A stretch of 64,000 bases of DNA from an uncultured Spirochaetota bacterium (GTDB taxonomy: Bacteria > Spirochaetota > Spirochaetia > JAFGXN01). The notes beneath the pieces were generated by a model, which was given only the letters and a program-made list of their open reading frames with translations, was not told the DNA's origin and did not search any database. The position numbers and the translations under genes are program-made. The stretch lies in contig CALXOJ010000002.1 of assembly GCA_944390005.1 (NCBI GenBank), positions 243,097 to 307,096 on the forward strand, written 5' to 3'. Every line of letters begins with the position of its first letter. Within the stretch, counting starts at the first letter, position 1. Of the stretch, positions 51,429-60,642 are shown piece after piece.

Positions 51429-53231
51429 ATGAGTAAAACTTCAAGATTTTTGATTTTCTTGTTGGTTTGCGTTATTGCCGTTCTTTTTCTGTTGCCGACC
51501 TTCCGTTGGTACGCCGGTTGGGGCGTTACGCAAGAAGAGAAGGATTTGGCAGTTCTGCCCGGTCAAGATGTGCGCAATTTTGCCACGACGGAAGCGGAAA
51601 AGAAATGGAATGATTTTAACGAACTGACGCGAACCACCCCGGATGATGTCATTTCTGAAACGTATGAATTTCTGATTCCGATTGCGAAAGAGAACGCAAA
51701 GGAAATGAAGGCAAAGCGGCCGTCCGAGTGGACGTACTTGGAAACGGCTAAATTGGCGTTTCCGAATCTCTCCGAAGACGAAGCGAAGGCACTCTTCATT
51801 CAAACCGATGCGGTGGCTCTCGTTAATCGGATTCAGGATGTCCGCAATTTGCGTGAAAGCGCGCTGAAACTCGGTCTCGATTTGAACGGCGGTATCAGTT
51901 TTATGCTGAAAGCTGATGTCGACTGGTCGAAGGTGACGCCGGGCGACGATCCCGTTATGGATGCGATGGATGTCATTTACGACCGCGTGGACGCGTTTAA
52001 AGTTTCCGAACCGACCGTTCGAAAAGTCGGCGCTGACCGTATTTTGATTGAATTGCCGGGTGCGCGCGATTCGGAGCGAATTAAAACGTTTTTGATGGGA
52101 AAAGGAAGCCTGAATTTCCATATTGTTGACTCTGAACAAACCGCCGCTTTCCGTGCCTATTTAATGGAAACTTATGGCACGACGAAGAGCGGATTCGATA
52201 CAACCGACACGGAAGCGCAGAGTGCGTTGATCGAATCGGGAATTGTCAAACCCGGTTACACCGTTATGGGGCTTTACGATAAGGATGTTTACGGCGAAGA
52301 CGAGCTGCGCGACTATTTGGTCGTGACGGCGGTTCCCGATTTCAGCGGCATTTATTTGAGTGATGTCGCTCGTTCTCAGGATCAGTACGGAAAACCGGCA
52401 GTTTCATTTCGTATCGGAACGGAAGGAACTGACGCAGCGGGCAACGCCATCAATCCGCAGAATTTATTTGCTGATTTAACTGATGTCAATAAAGGCAAAA
52501 CGATGGTCATTGCTTTGGATGAAAAAATCAAGGCGGCTGCCACCATTTCCGGGCGGATTGCCGGCGGCAATGTTCAGATTTCCGGAAGTTTCACCAATGA
52601 AGAGGCCGAGAATCTGAGAAAACTGCTGAAAACCGGTGTTCTTCCCGTTGAACTGCAGGTTGAAGAGATACAGGAAGTCAACGCCTCTCTTGGACAGGAT
52701 GCGATTCAATCCGGTATTTGGGCGCTCTTCGTCGGTTTCTTTTCCGTTTTTATTTTTATGATGCTTTATTACCGCGGAGGCGGTTTGATTGCCGACTTTG
52801 CACTTTTTCTGGATGTGGTTTTCATCTTTGCGATTTTGGCGAAGTTGGGATTTACCATGACTTTGACAAGTTTGGCGGGTATTATTCTCTCTATCGGTAT
52901 GTCGGTTGACGCCAACGTCATTATCTTCGAGCGTATGCGTGAAGAGCAGCGCGCCGGAAAGTCGGCGATTGCCGGATTGAAGGCCGGTTATGACAAAGCG
53001 TTGTGGGCGCTGATTGACGCCAACGTGACGACGCTGATTGCCGCATTGGTTCTCTCCGTTTTGGGAACCGGTTCCATTCAAGGGTTTGCGTATACGCTGG
53101 CAGTCGGTGTTGTCTGTTCGATGTTTACGGCGATTTTTGTCACTCGTTTGATTTTTGATTTCTGTTACGAAACGCTGAAAGTCAAACGGATTCAGGTCAT
53201 GTGGGGAGGCAAAAAGTATGAGAACAATTAG
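51429..53231 (+). CDS. secD: protein translocase subunit SecD
   Basis: SecD drives proton-powered late steps of protein export. The 600-residue product has an N-terminal helix, a large periplasmic region including LGLDLNGGISFML (D1) and a six-helix RND-like domain. That domain carries DVVFIFAILAKLGFTMTLTSLAGIILSIGMSVDANVI-type segments. It overlaps secF by 14 bases. SecD proteins of 600 residues are common in spirochaetes and gammaproteobacteria. Confidence 0.96.
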   Translation: MSKTSRFLIFLLVCVIAVLFLLPTFRWYAGWGVTQEEKDLAVLPGQDVRNFATTEAEKKWNDFNELTRTTPDDVISETYEFLIPIAKENAKEMKAKRPSEWTYLETAKLAFPNLSEDEAKALFIQTDAVALVNRIQDVRNLRESALKLGLDLNGGISFMLKADVDWSKVTPGDDPVMDAMDVIYDRVDAFKVSEPTVRKVGADRILIELPGARDSERIKTFLMGKGSLNFHIVDSEQTAAFRAYLMETYGTTKSGFDTTDTEAQSALIESGIVKPGYTVMGLYDKDVYGEDELRDYLVVTAVPDFSGIYLSDVARSQDQYGKPAVSFRIGTEGTDAAGNAINPQNLFADLTDVNKGKTMVIALDEKIKAAATISGRIAGGNVQISGSFTNEEAENLRKLLKTGVLPVELQVEEIQEVNASLGQDAIQSGIWALFVGFFSVFIFMMLYYRGGGLIADFALFLDVVFIFAILAKLGFTMTLTSLAGIILSIGMSVDANVIIFERMREEQRAGKSAIAGLKAGYDKALWALIDANVTTLIAALVLSVLGTGSIQGFAYTLAVGVVCSMFTAIFVTRLIFDFCYETLKVKRIQVMWGGKKYENN

Positions 53232-54411
53232 ATTCACCCGCTACCGTTTTATTGCGGTCGGATTGTCGCTTTTCTGCATGATTTTCGGACTGCTGTTTAC
53301 CGTGTTCTATCATCACGGGCTGAATATGGGAGTTGATTTCAATCCGGGTGTCAGCATTCAGTTTGCTGTCCGGCTTCCCGAACCGATTACTGAGGAAAAT
53401 GAAACTCAGAGCGAAGTGGAAACGATTGCCGTTCTTCGCGAGCTGTTGGCGCCTTATGAAGCGCAGATTCAAGAAATCCCCAACCGGGACCCGTTGACAC
53501 GCGAATACCGCGTCAGAATGTCTCAGGTCGGTTTGCACAAACCCGTTAAAGCGGAAGAGGGAGTTGATCCCGCATCCGTTATGACGCAGGAAGAGGTTGC
53601 CGCGTTGACGCCGCTGGAAAAGCTTTCCTACGATGCGGCTTTTACGGGAACTGACTTCGCTCAGTTGGCTGCCGATGAGGTTGAACGGGTTGTCGAAGCT
53701 GAATACGGCGCCGACTCCGTTGAAATTAAGCAGCAGGCGAGCGTTACGCCGTCACGGGCGGCAACTTTAACGACAACGGCCGTCTGGGTTGTTGTTGCGG
53801 CAATGGCTTTGGTCATGATTTATGTCTGGTTCCGGTTCCGTTTTTCGTTTGCGGTCGGCGCCATGGCGGCGGTTTTTCATGATGTCTTCATTATGATGGC
53901 ATTTATCGGTATTTTTCAGGTTGAGTTTACGTCAGTGACGATTGCGGCTCTTCTGACGATGATCGGTTATTCGCTGAATGATACGATCGTTGTTTTCGAC
54001 CGTGTGCGCGAAAGCGTCGGCCTTTATCCGAATATGGCAATGCGGCCCCGTTTGGACATGGCGGTCTCTCAAACGCTGTCGAGAACCGTTATCACATCTC
54101 TGACGACCTTGTTCACGGTTGTGGCATTGTACATTTTTGCGGCCGATACCAGCGACATCAAGAGCTTTGCACTAAATCTTATTGTTGGTATCGTGAGCGG
54201 AACGTATTCGACGATTTTCATCGCCTCTCCCGTGTATTATTGGGTTGAATCGGCGGTTCAAGCCGGTAAACGCAAACGTGCGGTTAAAAAGTATGGCGAA
54301 AAAGCTGCGGCGGCGGTCGTTCCCGAAGCGGCGGGTGAAGCCGGCGTCGACGGAGACGTTGAAATTCCTTTACTGGAACGCAAGTCGCGCGGAAAAAAAC
54401 GCAAACATTGA
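53218..54411 (+). CDS. secF: protein translocase subunit SecF
   Basis: SecF pairs with SecD in the membrane. The GVDFNPGVSIQF segment corresponds to the family's 'GtDF.GG' motif, and the C-terminal membrane domain has TMIGYSLNDTIVVFDRVRES. A periplasmic insertion of about 100 residues makes it longer (397) than E. coli SecF. The last 50 residues form an Ala- and Lys-rich cytoplasmic tail ending KSRGKKRKH. A strong terminator follows. Confidence 0.95.
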   Translation: MRTIRFTRYRFIAVGLSLFCMIFGLLFTVFYHHGLNMGVDFNPGVSIQFAVRLPEPITEENETQSEVETIAVLRELLAPYEAQIQEIPNRDPLTREYRVRMSQVGLHKPVKAEEGVDPASVMTQEEVAALTPLEKLSYDAAFTGTDFAQLAADEVERVVEAEYGADSVEIKQQASVTPSRAATLTTTAVWVVVAAMALVMIYVWFRFRFSFAVGAMAAVFHDVFIMMAFIGIFQVEFTSVTIAALLTMIGYSLNDTIVVFDRVRESVGLYPNMAMRPRLDMAVSQTLSRTVITSLTTLFTVVALYIFAADTSDIKSFALNLIVGIVSGTYSTIFIASPVYYWVESAVQAGKRKRAVKKYGEKAAAAVVPEAAGEAGVDGDVEIPLLERKSRGKKRKH

Positions 54412-54426
54412 TTGCGGATACGTATG

Positions 54427-54455
54427 AAAGGGTTGGCTGCTGCCGACCCTTTTTT
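54427..54455 (+). terminator. terminator of yajC-secD-secF
   Basis: AAAGGGTTGGC and GCCGACCCTTTTTT enclose a TGCT loop, 15 bases after the secF stop. Confidence 0.9.
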
Positions 54456-54594
54456 GTTGCAGATTCTATTTTTACTGACAAAAGCTCGATTTTTCTTAAT
54501 TTTAAACAATAGAAATGCCGATACACAAAGTGTATTTTTATAGAAAAAAGCGGCTGTTCGTTTGAACAAAAGTGAATCCGATATGAGGTGGAAA

Positions 54595-56211
54595 ATGAAG
54601 ATCAAATTGATTTCCGATGTTTATCAAAAGGAAACCGTTGACGTTCGAATCAAGACAAGAGTTTTACAAGTGATTTTAGGCATGATCGTTCTTGCGTTGG
54701 TACTCGCCATTGCAAAAAACATTTTCTTTCTTCACAAGGTGCCGCTGGCAGTATTTGAAACTGTACTGGGCTTGTGTACCGTCGCCGTCATCTATTTTCA
54801 ATATTACGGACATTATCGCTTCGTGTGGCGATTTGTTCTTGCGTTTGCATTTGTTATCGGCATACCTGTTATTTTGCAGAGAGCCGAAAGTTCGACTCTG
54901 GACGTCATGTATATTTTATACGCCAGTTCTATTATTGTTATTTTGCTTTCGAATTTTGCTCTCAATAAAATTGATTTTATTATAACGGGACCGCTTTTTT
55001 ATGCGGGGGTCATCGTTGCCGTAATAGTTCGAGGTGCCAATGCGATAGAAGGAGAAGAGTCGTTTAAGATTTTATTAGATATGCTTTATTCTGCAGGTGT
55101 TATGTTTGTTTTGGCTCATTTTCTTGCGGTGGTCTCTTGGTACTCCAATAAAAGATTGGTTGCGGAATTGGCTGATCGGGAAACTCAGGTAAAAGCAAAG
55201 ATGAAAACGATGGCTGAGTGGGTTTCTTCTCTTTCCAACAGCATGGATATCAGCAGTCAATTAAATATGTCTGTTGAGAATCTTACCGAAAACTTAAAAA
55301 AGATGGGGGCTTTGACCACAGAATCGAGGGAAAATCAAGGTGTAGTAGAGGAAAGCATCGAGGATATCTCCGGATTTTTGACACAAATTATAGAAGCAAA
55401 CGAAGGAGTTAAGGCCCGTATCAATAATCAGGCAGTCGCTTTCGAGCAGACAACGGCGGCTATCGCTCAAATGTCTTCTTCCATTGAAAATATGTCGGCG
55501 TCTGCCGGTGAAAAAATCGAAAAATTGACAGCTATTTCGAATTCGGCGCGCGAAGGTGTGAATCGGTTGGCGTCTTCCGTTCAGGTGTTTGACGGTATTA
55601 TTGCTTCTATTAATCAAATGAGCGAAATTGTCAGCGTTATCGAGGATATTTCCGAACGAACCAATCTGTTGGCGATGAACGCTTCCATCGAATCGGTTCA
55701 TGCCGGAGAAGCGGGAAAGGGATTTTCGATTGTTGCTCAGTCAATTCGGAATTTGTCGGAAGAGACGTCTAAAAACTCAAAAATCATCAGTGAGATGATA
55801 AAGAAGAATATTCAAGACGTCAAGAATGCGGTTGTCGTCAATGCGGAATCATCCGAAAACATTAAGGCAATCGGAGAGGAAATTGTCAATATTTCGTCGT
55901 CGTTGGTGGAGATCAATCAAGGTTTAACAGAGCTTTCTCAAGGAACCGGAGAAATCAACAAAGCGGTTTATCACGTCGCTGACTTGAAAAAGGAAGTTGA
56001 CATTTCCACTGAAAAGATGAGTAAAATCATTGATGAAGAGGCTGCTGCCGTCGAAGACGTAAAACGAGCCATTAATGTGATCGGAAACGGAATCAACGCC
56101 ATCGACAGCGGACTTAATGCCGTTCATGCGGAATCGAATCGATTGGTGGAAATCGGAAAATCCAACGAAGAGGCGCTGGCTTCATTGCAGGAAAAGACGG
56201 TTAATTATTAA
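54595..56211 (+). CDS. methyl-accepting chemotaxis protein with six-helix membrane domain
   Basis: A 538-residue chemoreceptor. Six membrane helices fill residues 20-195 with no large periplasmic sensor domain. A long coiled-coil follows whose tip is EDISERTNLLAMNASIES with HAGEAGKGFSIVAQSIRNLS, the CheA/CheW-contact region. Such receptors sense membrane state, hydrophobic or intracellular cues. The start is the ATG with GAGGTGG just upstream, although two earlier in-frame starts exist. It is monocistronic with a strong terminator, and implies that the organism is chemotactic. Confidence 0.9.
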   Translation: MKIKLISDVYQKETVDVRIKTRVLQVILGMIVLALVLAIAKNIFFLHKVPLAVFETVLGLCTVAVIYFQYYGHYRFVWRFVLAFAFVIGIPVILQRAESSTLDVMYILYASSIIVILLSNFALNKIDFIITGPLFYAGVIVAVIVRGANAIEGEESFKILLDMLYSAGVMFVLAHFLAVVSWYSNKRLVAELADRETQVKAKMKTMAEWVSSLSNSMDISSQLNMSVENLTENLKKMGALTTESRENQGVVEESIEDISGFLTQIIEANEGVKARINNQAVAFEQTTAAIAQMSSSIENMSASAGEKIEKLTAISNSAREGVNRLASSVQVFDGIIASINQMSEIVSVIEDISERTNLLAMNASIESVHAGEAGKGFSIVAQSIRNLSEETSKNSKIISEMIKKNIQDVKNAVVVNAESSENIKAIGEEIVNISSSLVEINQGLTELSQGTGEINKAVYHVADLKKEVDISTEKMSKIIDEEAAAVEDVKRAINVIGNGINAIDSGLNAVHAESNRLVEIGKSNEEALASLQEKTVNY

Positions 56212-56236
56212 ATCAAATTGTATTCGGAAAAATGAG

Positions 56237-56260
56237 ACGCCGGCTTTGCCGGCGTTTTTT
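56237..56260 (+). terminator. terminator of the chemoreceptor gene
   Basis: ACGCCGGC-TTT-GCCGGCGT plus a T6 tail. Confidence 0.9.
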
Positions 56261-56271
56261 ACAGAGGCGTT

Positions 56272-57129
56272 ATGAAAATTAAAAAAGCCAAAGTGATGGG
56301 GTTTTGCATGGGGGTCAAACGGGCTGTCGAAACGGCAGAGTCGATGGCTGAACGCGAAGACGGCCGTCGGGTGTTCACCTACGGACCTCTGATTCATAAT
56401 CCGGTTGTCGTAAACGGATTGCAGGAACGGGGTGTCGGTGTTTTGGCGCCCGGAGAGCCGCTGCCGGAACCCGCCGGCGTTGTGGTCATTCGCGCGCATG
56501 GGGTGGCGCCGGCCGTTCGGCAAATGTTGGAGGCAGCCGGCTGGCAGGTAACCGATGCAACTTGTCCTCGTGTGCTGCGATCTCAAAAAATTGCGGAAGC
56601 GGCATCGGTTCGCGGAGAGACGGTGATTGTGGTTGGAGATCGCAACCACGGCGAAGTCCGGGCGGTTGCCGGCTGCGCTCGCGATACGGTTGTGATTCAG
56701 GAGCCGGCTGACATCAGCGCTTTACGGCTCGGTTCAGCGTGTACCGTTATCGCTCAGACAACAATTAAGCAGGAGGAGTACGATCGAATCGTTTCTTTGC
56801 TGAAAGAGAAATTTCCCGATACGCGATTTGAAACGCATCAAACCATTTGTCCCGCAACAGGAGAACGGCAGGAAGCGCTGCGATTGCTTTTAGACGAGTG
56901 TGATGCCATCGTTGTTATCGGCGGCCGTTCCAGTGCCAACACGGTACGACTGGCTCATACGGCGCGGCTGGCGGGGAAACCGGTATGGCAAATCGAATCA
57001 GCGTCCGATGTTTTGCCGGAAATGACGGCATTTGAAACCGTCGGAATCACAGCCGGCGCTTCGACTCCGCAGCATGTTATTGACGGAGTCGCCGCCGCAT
57101 TGGAACGGCTCTCTGCGAAAAGAACCTGA
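56272..57129 (+). CDS. ispH: 4-hydroxy-3-methylbut-2-enyl diphosphate reductase
   Basis: IspH (LytB) is the last enzyme of the MEP isoprenoid route, reducing HMBPP to IPP and DMAPP. The three cysteines of its 4Fe-4S cluster are C12 (VMGFCMGVKRAVE), the one in VTDATCPRV, and the one in HQTICPATGERQ. Other markers are IRAHGVAP and GGRSSANTVRL, and a length of 285 residues. AGAGG lies 5 bases before the ATG. Confidence 0.95.
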   Translation: MKIKKAKVMGFCMGVKRAVETAESMAEREDGRRVFTYGPLIHNPVVVNGLQERGVGVLAPGEPLPEPAGVVVIRAHGVAPAVRQMLEAAGWQVTDATCPRVLRSQKIAEAASVRGETVIVVGDRNHGEVRAVAGCARDTVVIQEPADISALRLGSACTVIAQTTIKQEEYDRIVSLLKEKFPDTRFETHQTICPATGERQEALRLLLDECDAIVVIGGRSSANTVRLAHTARLAGKPVWQIESASDVLPEMTAFETVGITAGASTPQHVIDGVAAALERLSAKRT

Positions 57130-57135
57130 AATCGC

Positions 57136-57164
57136 TTGACACCTCTTCAAAATAAGTCTACATT
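57136..57164 (+). promoter_or_regulatory. thrS promoter
   Basis: TTGACA (57136-57141), 17 bases and TACATT (57159-57164). The short leader carries AAAGGAA; no T-box is present, as the leader is only about 20 bases. Confidence 0.75.
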
Positions 57165-57186
57165 CAAAAGAGAAAAGGAAAAAATT

Positions 57187-58914
57187 ATGAACGAAGAACG
57201 TTTGGCGGTCATTCGCCATTCATTTGCTCATGTCATGGCTGAGGCTGTTTTGCAGATTTTCCCGGAAGCCAAAACCGCCATCGGTCCGGCTGTTCAGAAT
57301 GGATTTTATTACGATTTTGGTTTGCCCCGAGCGCTGACGCCGGAAGATTTGGATGAAATTTCTGCGCGTATGGAGGCCGTCATCAAAAAAGGAGGGCCGT
57401 TTGTTAAATCGGTTGTTTCAAGGGAAGAGGCTCTGAAACGATTTGAAGACCAACCGTTCAAAACGGAGTTGATCAGAGATTTACCGGACGACGCCGAAAT
57501 TTCACTTTATACTCAGGGGGAATTTACCGATTTATGCCGCGGTCCCCATGTGAGCGATTTAAAAGAGTTGAATTACAAAGCGTTTAAGCTGACAGGAACC
57601 GCCGGCGCTTATTGGCGAGGTGATGAAAAGCGACCGATGCTGCAGCGCATCTACGGCGTCGCTTTCGCCGATCCGAAGGAACTGAAAGCCTATCTGAATC
57701 GCCTTGCGGAAGCCGAAAAACGCGATCACCGGAAATTGGGAAAGGAGCTCGATTTCTTTTCATTGCACGAAGAAGCCGGTCCCGGCTTGGTTTACTGGCA
57801 TCCGAAAGGCGCCCGCATCCGTCTGACGATCGAAAATTTCTGGCGCGATAAACATTATCAAAACGGATATGAAATGCTTTACACGCCTCACGTCGGAAAA
57901 TCGTGGCTGTGGCAGACTTCCGGGCATCTCGATTTTTACAAAGAAGGAATGTATCCGAAAATGGAGATGGATAACGTCGATTACTACGTCAAACCGATGA
58001 ACTGTCCGTTCCATATCATGATTTACAACAACTCTAAACACAGCTACCGCGAACTGCCGTGTCGATGGGCGGAACTCGGAACGGTTTACCGTTATGAAAA
58101 AGCGGGTGCTCTTCACGGATTGCTGCGTGTGCGCGGTTTTACTCAGGACGACGCCCACATTATTTGCCGCCCCGATCAAGTGGAGGATGAAATTCGCGAA
58201 GTGCTGCGTTTTTCCCTTGAGATGCTGCGTGCTTTCGGTTTTACGGAGTTCAAAGCGTACATTTCGACTAAACCGGAAAAGGCTGTCGGAGAGGAGAAAG
58301 ATTGGAATTTGGCGACTCGTTCGCTGCAAAAGGCTGTTGAAGCAGAAAAGATTGAGTATGACATCGACGCCGGCGGCGGAGCGTTTTACGGACCGAAAAT
58401 CGATTTGAAAATCAAAGATGCGCTCGGCCGCGAATGGCAGCTGTCGACGATTCAATTCGACTTCAATTTACCGGTTCGTTTCGATATGGTGTATACCGAA
58501 AAGGATGGCAGCGACTGCCGGCCTTTTATGATTCACCGGGCTTTATTGGGGTCAATCGAACGGTTTTTCGGAATCTTAATCGAGCATTATGCCGGCGCCT
58601 TTCCGTTTTGGCTCTCTCCTGTTCAAGTTAAAGTCATTCCTGTAGCTGAAGCGTTTGATGATTATGCCTCAGAGATTGCCGGACAGCTGAAAGCTGCCGG
58701 GTTCCGTGCCGAAACCGATTTAAGCGACGATCGGATGAATGCAAAAATCCGCAACGCACAAAAAGCGAAGGTTCCGTGCATGCTGATTCTCGGGGATAAG
58801 GAGAAGGAGTCCGGAACGGTCAGTGTCCGTTACCGTGACGGCCGTCAGGTTAACGGCATTGCGTTTGATGAACTGGTTGCGGAGTTCTGCCGTTTGTCGA
58901 ACGAAAAGGAATAA
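57187..58914 (+). CDS. thrS: threonyl-tRNA synthetase lacking the TGS domain
   Basis: Class II synthetase of 575 residues. It starts directly in the editing (N2) domain, whose zinc-binding residues are the two His in RHSFAHVMAEA and the Cys and His in DLCRGPHV. The TGS domain that normally occupies the first 60 residues is missing. The catalytic core has the zinc Cys in VKPMNCPFHIM, motif 2 FTQDDAHIIC and motif 3 IHRALLGSIERFFGIL, followed by the anticodon-binding domain. I use the ATG with AAGGAA upstream; the longer frame starts in the -35 box. Confidence 0.95.
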   Translation: MNEERLAVIRHSFAHVMAEAVLQIFPEAKTAIGPAVQNGFYYDFGLPRALTPEDLDEISARMEAVIKKGGPFVKSVVSREEALKRFEDQPFKTELIRDLPDDAEISLYTQGEFTDLCRGPHVSDLKELNYKAFKLTGTAGAYWRGDEKRPMLQRIYGVAFADPKELKAYLNRLAEAEKRDHRKLGKELDFFSLHEEAGPGLVYWHPKGARIRLTIENFWRDKHYQNGYEMLYTPHVGKSWLWQTSGHLDFYKEGMYPKMEMDNVDYYVKPMNCPFHIMIYNNSKHSYRELPCRWAELGTVYRYEKAGALHGLLRVRGFTQDDAHIICRPDQVEDEIREVLRFSLEMLRAFGFTEFKAYISTKPEKAVGEEKDWNLATRSLQKAVEAEKIEYDIDAGGGAFYGPKIDLKIKDALGREWQLSTIQFDFNLPVRFDMVYTEKDGSDCRPFMIHRALLGSIERFFGILIEHYAGAFPFWLSPVQVKVIPVAEAFDDYASEIAGQLKAAGFRAETDLSDDRMNAKIRNAQKAKVPCMLILGDKEKESGTVSVRYRDGRQVNGIAFDELVAEFCRLSNEKE

Positions 58915-58925
58915 AGGGTCGTTTT

Positions 58926-59549
58926 ATGAATTTCCCAACCAAAATCACTGTTTCGCGTATCGTTTTGACGCCGCTGTTTTTTGTGTTCTTCATGCTGCCG
59001 TCGTGGGCTTTGTTTGCGGCCGGTGATTTATCGGAGAGAACGCTTTTTATTCTGAATGTTGTTTCGACGGCGGCGGCATGGCTTTTTCTCGTTATGGCGG
59101 AACTTTCCGACGCAGCCGACGGGTTTATCGCACGCCGCTATCACTTGGTGACTGACTTGGGAAAGCTTCTCGATCCGTTTTCTGATGTTCTGATTCACAT
59201 CACCTATTTCCTCTGTTTTACAGCCGCCGGGTTGATGCCGTTTTGGGTTTTGGCGGTGATTCTTTATCGCGAGTTTTCTCAGCTGTTTATACGAATGCTT
59301 TCTCTTAAAAGCGGGACAGTGGTGCCCGCCAATATCTGGGGAAAGTCAAAGTCAGTGCTTTATGCCGCTGCCTCGATTGCCGGACTGGCAGCAGAAAGCG
59401 TTTTTCGGTTTGCGCCTGATTTGAATGCGGCGGTTTCCGAATACATCGGAATGGGATTGACGGTTCTGTTTACGGCTGCAGCTGTTGCCAGTGTTGTCTC
59501 CTTTCTGACGTATTTGGTCCCGTTTTTGAAAATGCATAGTGCGGATTGA
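58926..59549 (+). CDS. pgsA: CDP-alcohol phosphatidyltransferase, PgsA-like
   Basis: The 207-residue membrane enzyme carries the full CDP-alcohol transferase motif D-x2-DG-x2-AR-x8-G-x3-D-x3-D in SDAADGFIARRY and GKLLDPFSD. It starts with NFPTKITVSRIVLTPLFF, typical of phosphatidylglycerophosphate synthases, and has about five membrane helices. It would make PGP from CDP-diacylglycerol and glycerol 3-phosphate. It follows thrS by 11 bases with AAAGGG upstream. Other head-group transferases of the family are possible. Confidence 0.88.
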   Translation: MNFPTKITVSRIVLTPLFFVFFMLPSWALFAAGDLSERTLFILNVVSTAAAWLFLVMAELSDAADGFIARRYHLVTDLGKLLDPFSDVLIHITYFLCFTAAGLMPFWVLAVILYREFSQLFIRMLSLKSGTVVPANIWGKSKSVLYAAASIAGLAAESVFRFAPDLNAAVSEYIGMGLTVLFTAAAVASVVSFLTYLVPFLKMHSAD

Positions 59550-59569
59550 CAGCGCTTTATGTTTCTCTT

Positions 59570-59617
59570 AAGTGCGCCCTGTTTGCCTGTCGACAGATAG
59601 GCAGGCGGGGCGCACTT
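59570..59617 (+). terminator. long hairpin after thrS-pgsA
   Basis: AAGTGCGCCC pairs with GGGCGCACTT and continues with TGTTTGCCT/AGGCAGGCG through G-U pairs, making a stem of about 19 bp. There is no T-run directly after it, so it could be a terminator, an RNA-stabilising element or a repeat copy. Confidence 0.45.
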
Positions 59618-59812
59618 TGAATTCCAGATCTTTTTTCGGTTAGTCCCCGGAATGAATTTAAAAATGATCATCTTTGCGAGTTTAGATTAAAAAAGTTTTC
59701 GGTTTAAATTGGAATCGTTGTTTGCTTAATTCTTTAAGATTATAGATCGAGTTTTTATTTTGTGAATTTATTGATATTTTAATTAATTCTTAAATTTACT
59801 TTATAAAAAAGG

Positions 59813-59841
59813 TTGCAGTTAAGTTAATTGTATGATATAAA
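59813..59841 (+). promoter_or_regulatory. promoter of the exonuclease-fold lipoprotein
   Basis: TTGCAG (59813-59818), 17 bases and TATAAA (59836-59841). AGGAGG lies about 10 bases before the ATG. Confidence 0.65.
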
Positions 59842-59862
59842 AATCCAGGAGGATATATAAAT

Positions 59863-60642
59863 ATGAAAAAAATTATTCTTTTTTCTTTGTTTGCGTTAAT
59901 TTTGTTGGCTTCGTGCGTTTATGAGATCGAGAAACCGCTTCCCGAATGCGATTTATCGGTTGCCGCCGTCAATCTGACGGAGAAAAACGATTCGTACGAT
60001 GAGGCTGTTGCGGAAATAACGGCGGTCGGCGCCGATGTCGTAATGATGAGCGGATTCAATGACGGCTGGGAAAAGCTTTCTACCCGTTTCGAGGAGAAAG
60101 GGTACGCGGTTTATTTTCATACGGAACTGTTTGAAAGAGAAGCGCTGCGGCTGGCCTTTCTTGTCAAAAAAGAGATCGAGGTGAAGGAGACGGCTGCTTG
60201 CGGAGAGGGGTATGTGAACGGATATCCCGGACAGAATGCCAAGCTGGGGATTCTGCGATTGAATATCAACGGTCATTCCGTTACCCTGCTGACGATGAAT
60301 CCGGTCCGTTATGACAAGTTTGTTTCCGGTCTGTTGGACAAGATTTCCGACGGGCGATTCGTTTACGAAAATGCGGAGCCGGCTGTTAAAATCGACGGAG
60401 AAGCGGTCATTTGGGGCGGAGATTTCGGATTTCTTCCGACATCCCGTTTGTATAAAGAATTCGGTCAGTCGGGGCTGACGGATGCGCACACGGCTGACGT
60501 TCATCGTTACAATATGACGGAAAATAATGCTGTTCGTACCGATTATTTGTTCTGCTCAAAAACAATCCGCCCTTCTTTCTCGGGAACGTTTCGGGTTTCG
60601 GGCTCGAATCACCGAGGTGTTGTTGCCGGATTTTCGTTTTAA
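59863..60642 (+). CDS. lipoprotein with endonuclease/exonuclease/phosphatase-like fold
   Basis: Lipobox LASC (Cys18) heads a 259-residue protein whose later motifs match the EEP superfamily: VIWGGDFGFLPTSRLY (family 'GDFN'), VRTDYLFCSKTI (family 'R.DYi..s') and GSNHRGVVAGFSF (family 'SDHrpv'). In place of the Asn of GDFN it has Gly, and SDH is SNH, so two catalytic positions are changed. It may be a non-enzymatic binding version or a diverged phosphodiesterase. Its stop overlaps the convergent transporter gene's stop by 4 bases. Confidence 0.65.
   Translation: MKKIILFSLFALILLASCVYEIEKPLPECDLSVAAVNLTEKNDSYDEAVAEITAVGADVVMMSGFNDGWEKLSTRFEEKGYAVYFHTELFEREALRLAFLVKKEIEVKETAACGEGYVNGYPGQNAKLGILRLNINGHSVTLLTMNPVRYDKFVSGLLDKISDGRFVYENAEPAVKIDGEAVIWGGDFGFLPTSRLYKEFGQSGLTDAHTADVHRYNMTENNAVRTDYLFCSKTIRPSFSGTFRVSGSNHRGVVAGFSF

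Larger units (their letters stand above)
59550..59862. other. 313-base gap without a gene
   Basis: The first part has a strong hairpin (59570-59617). The rest is AT-rich and holds only the promoter and ribosome binding site of the next gene. No tRNA cloverleaf or start codon with a credible ORF was found. Confidence 0.6.
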
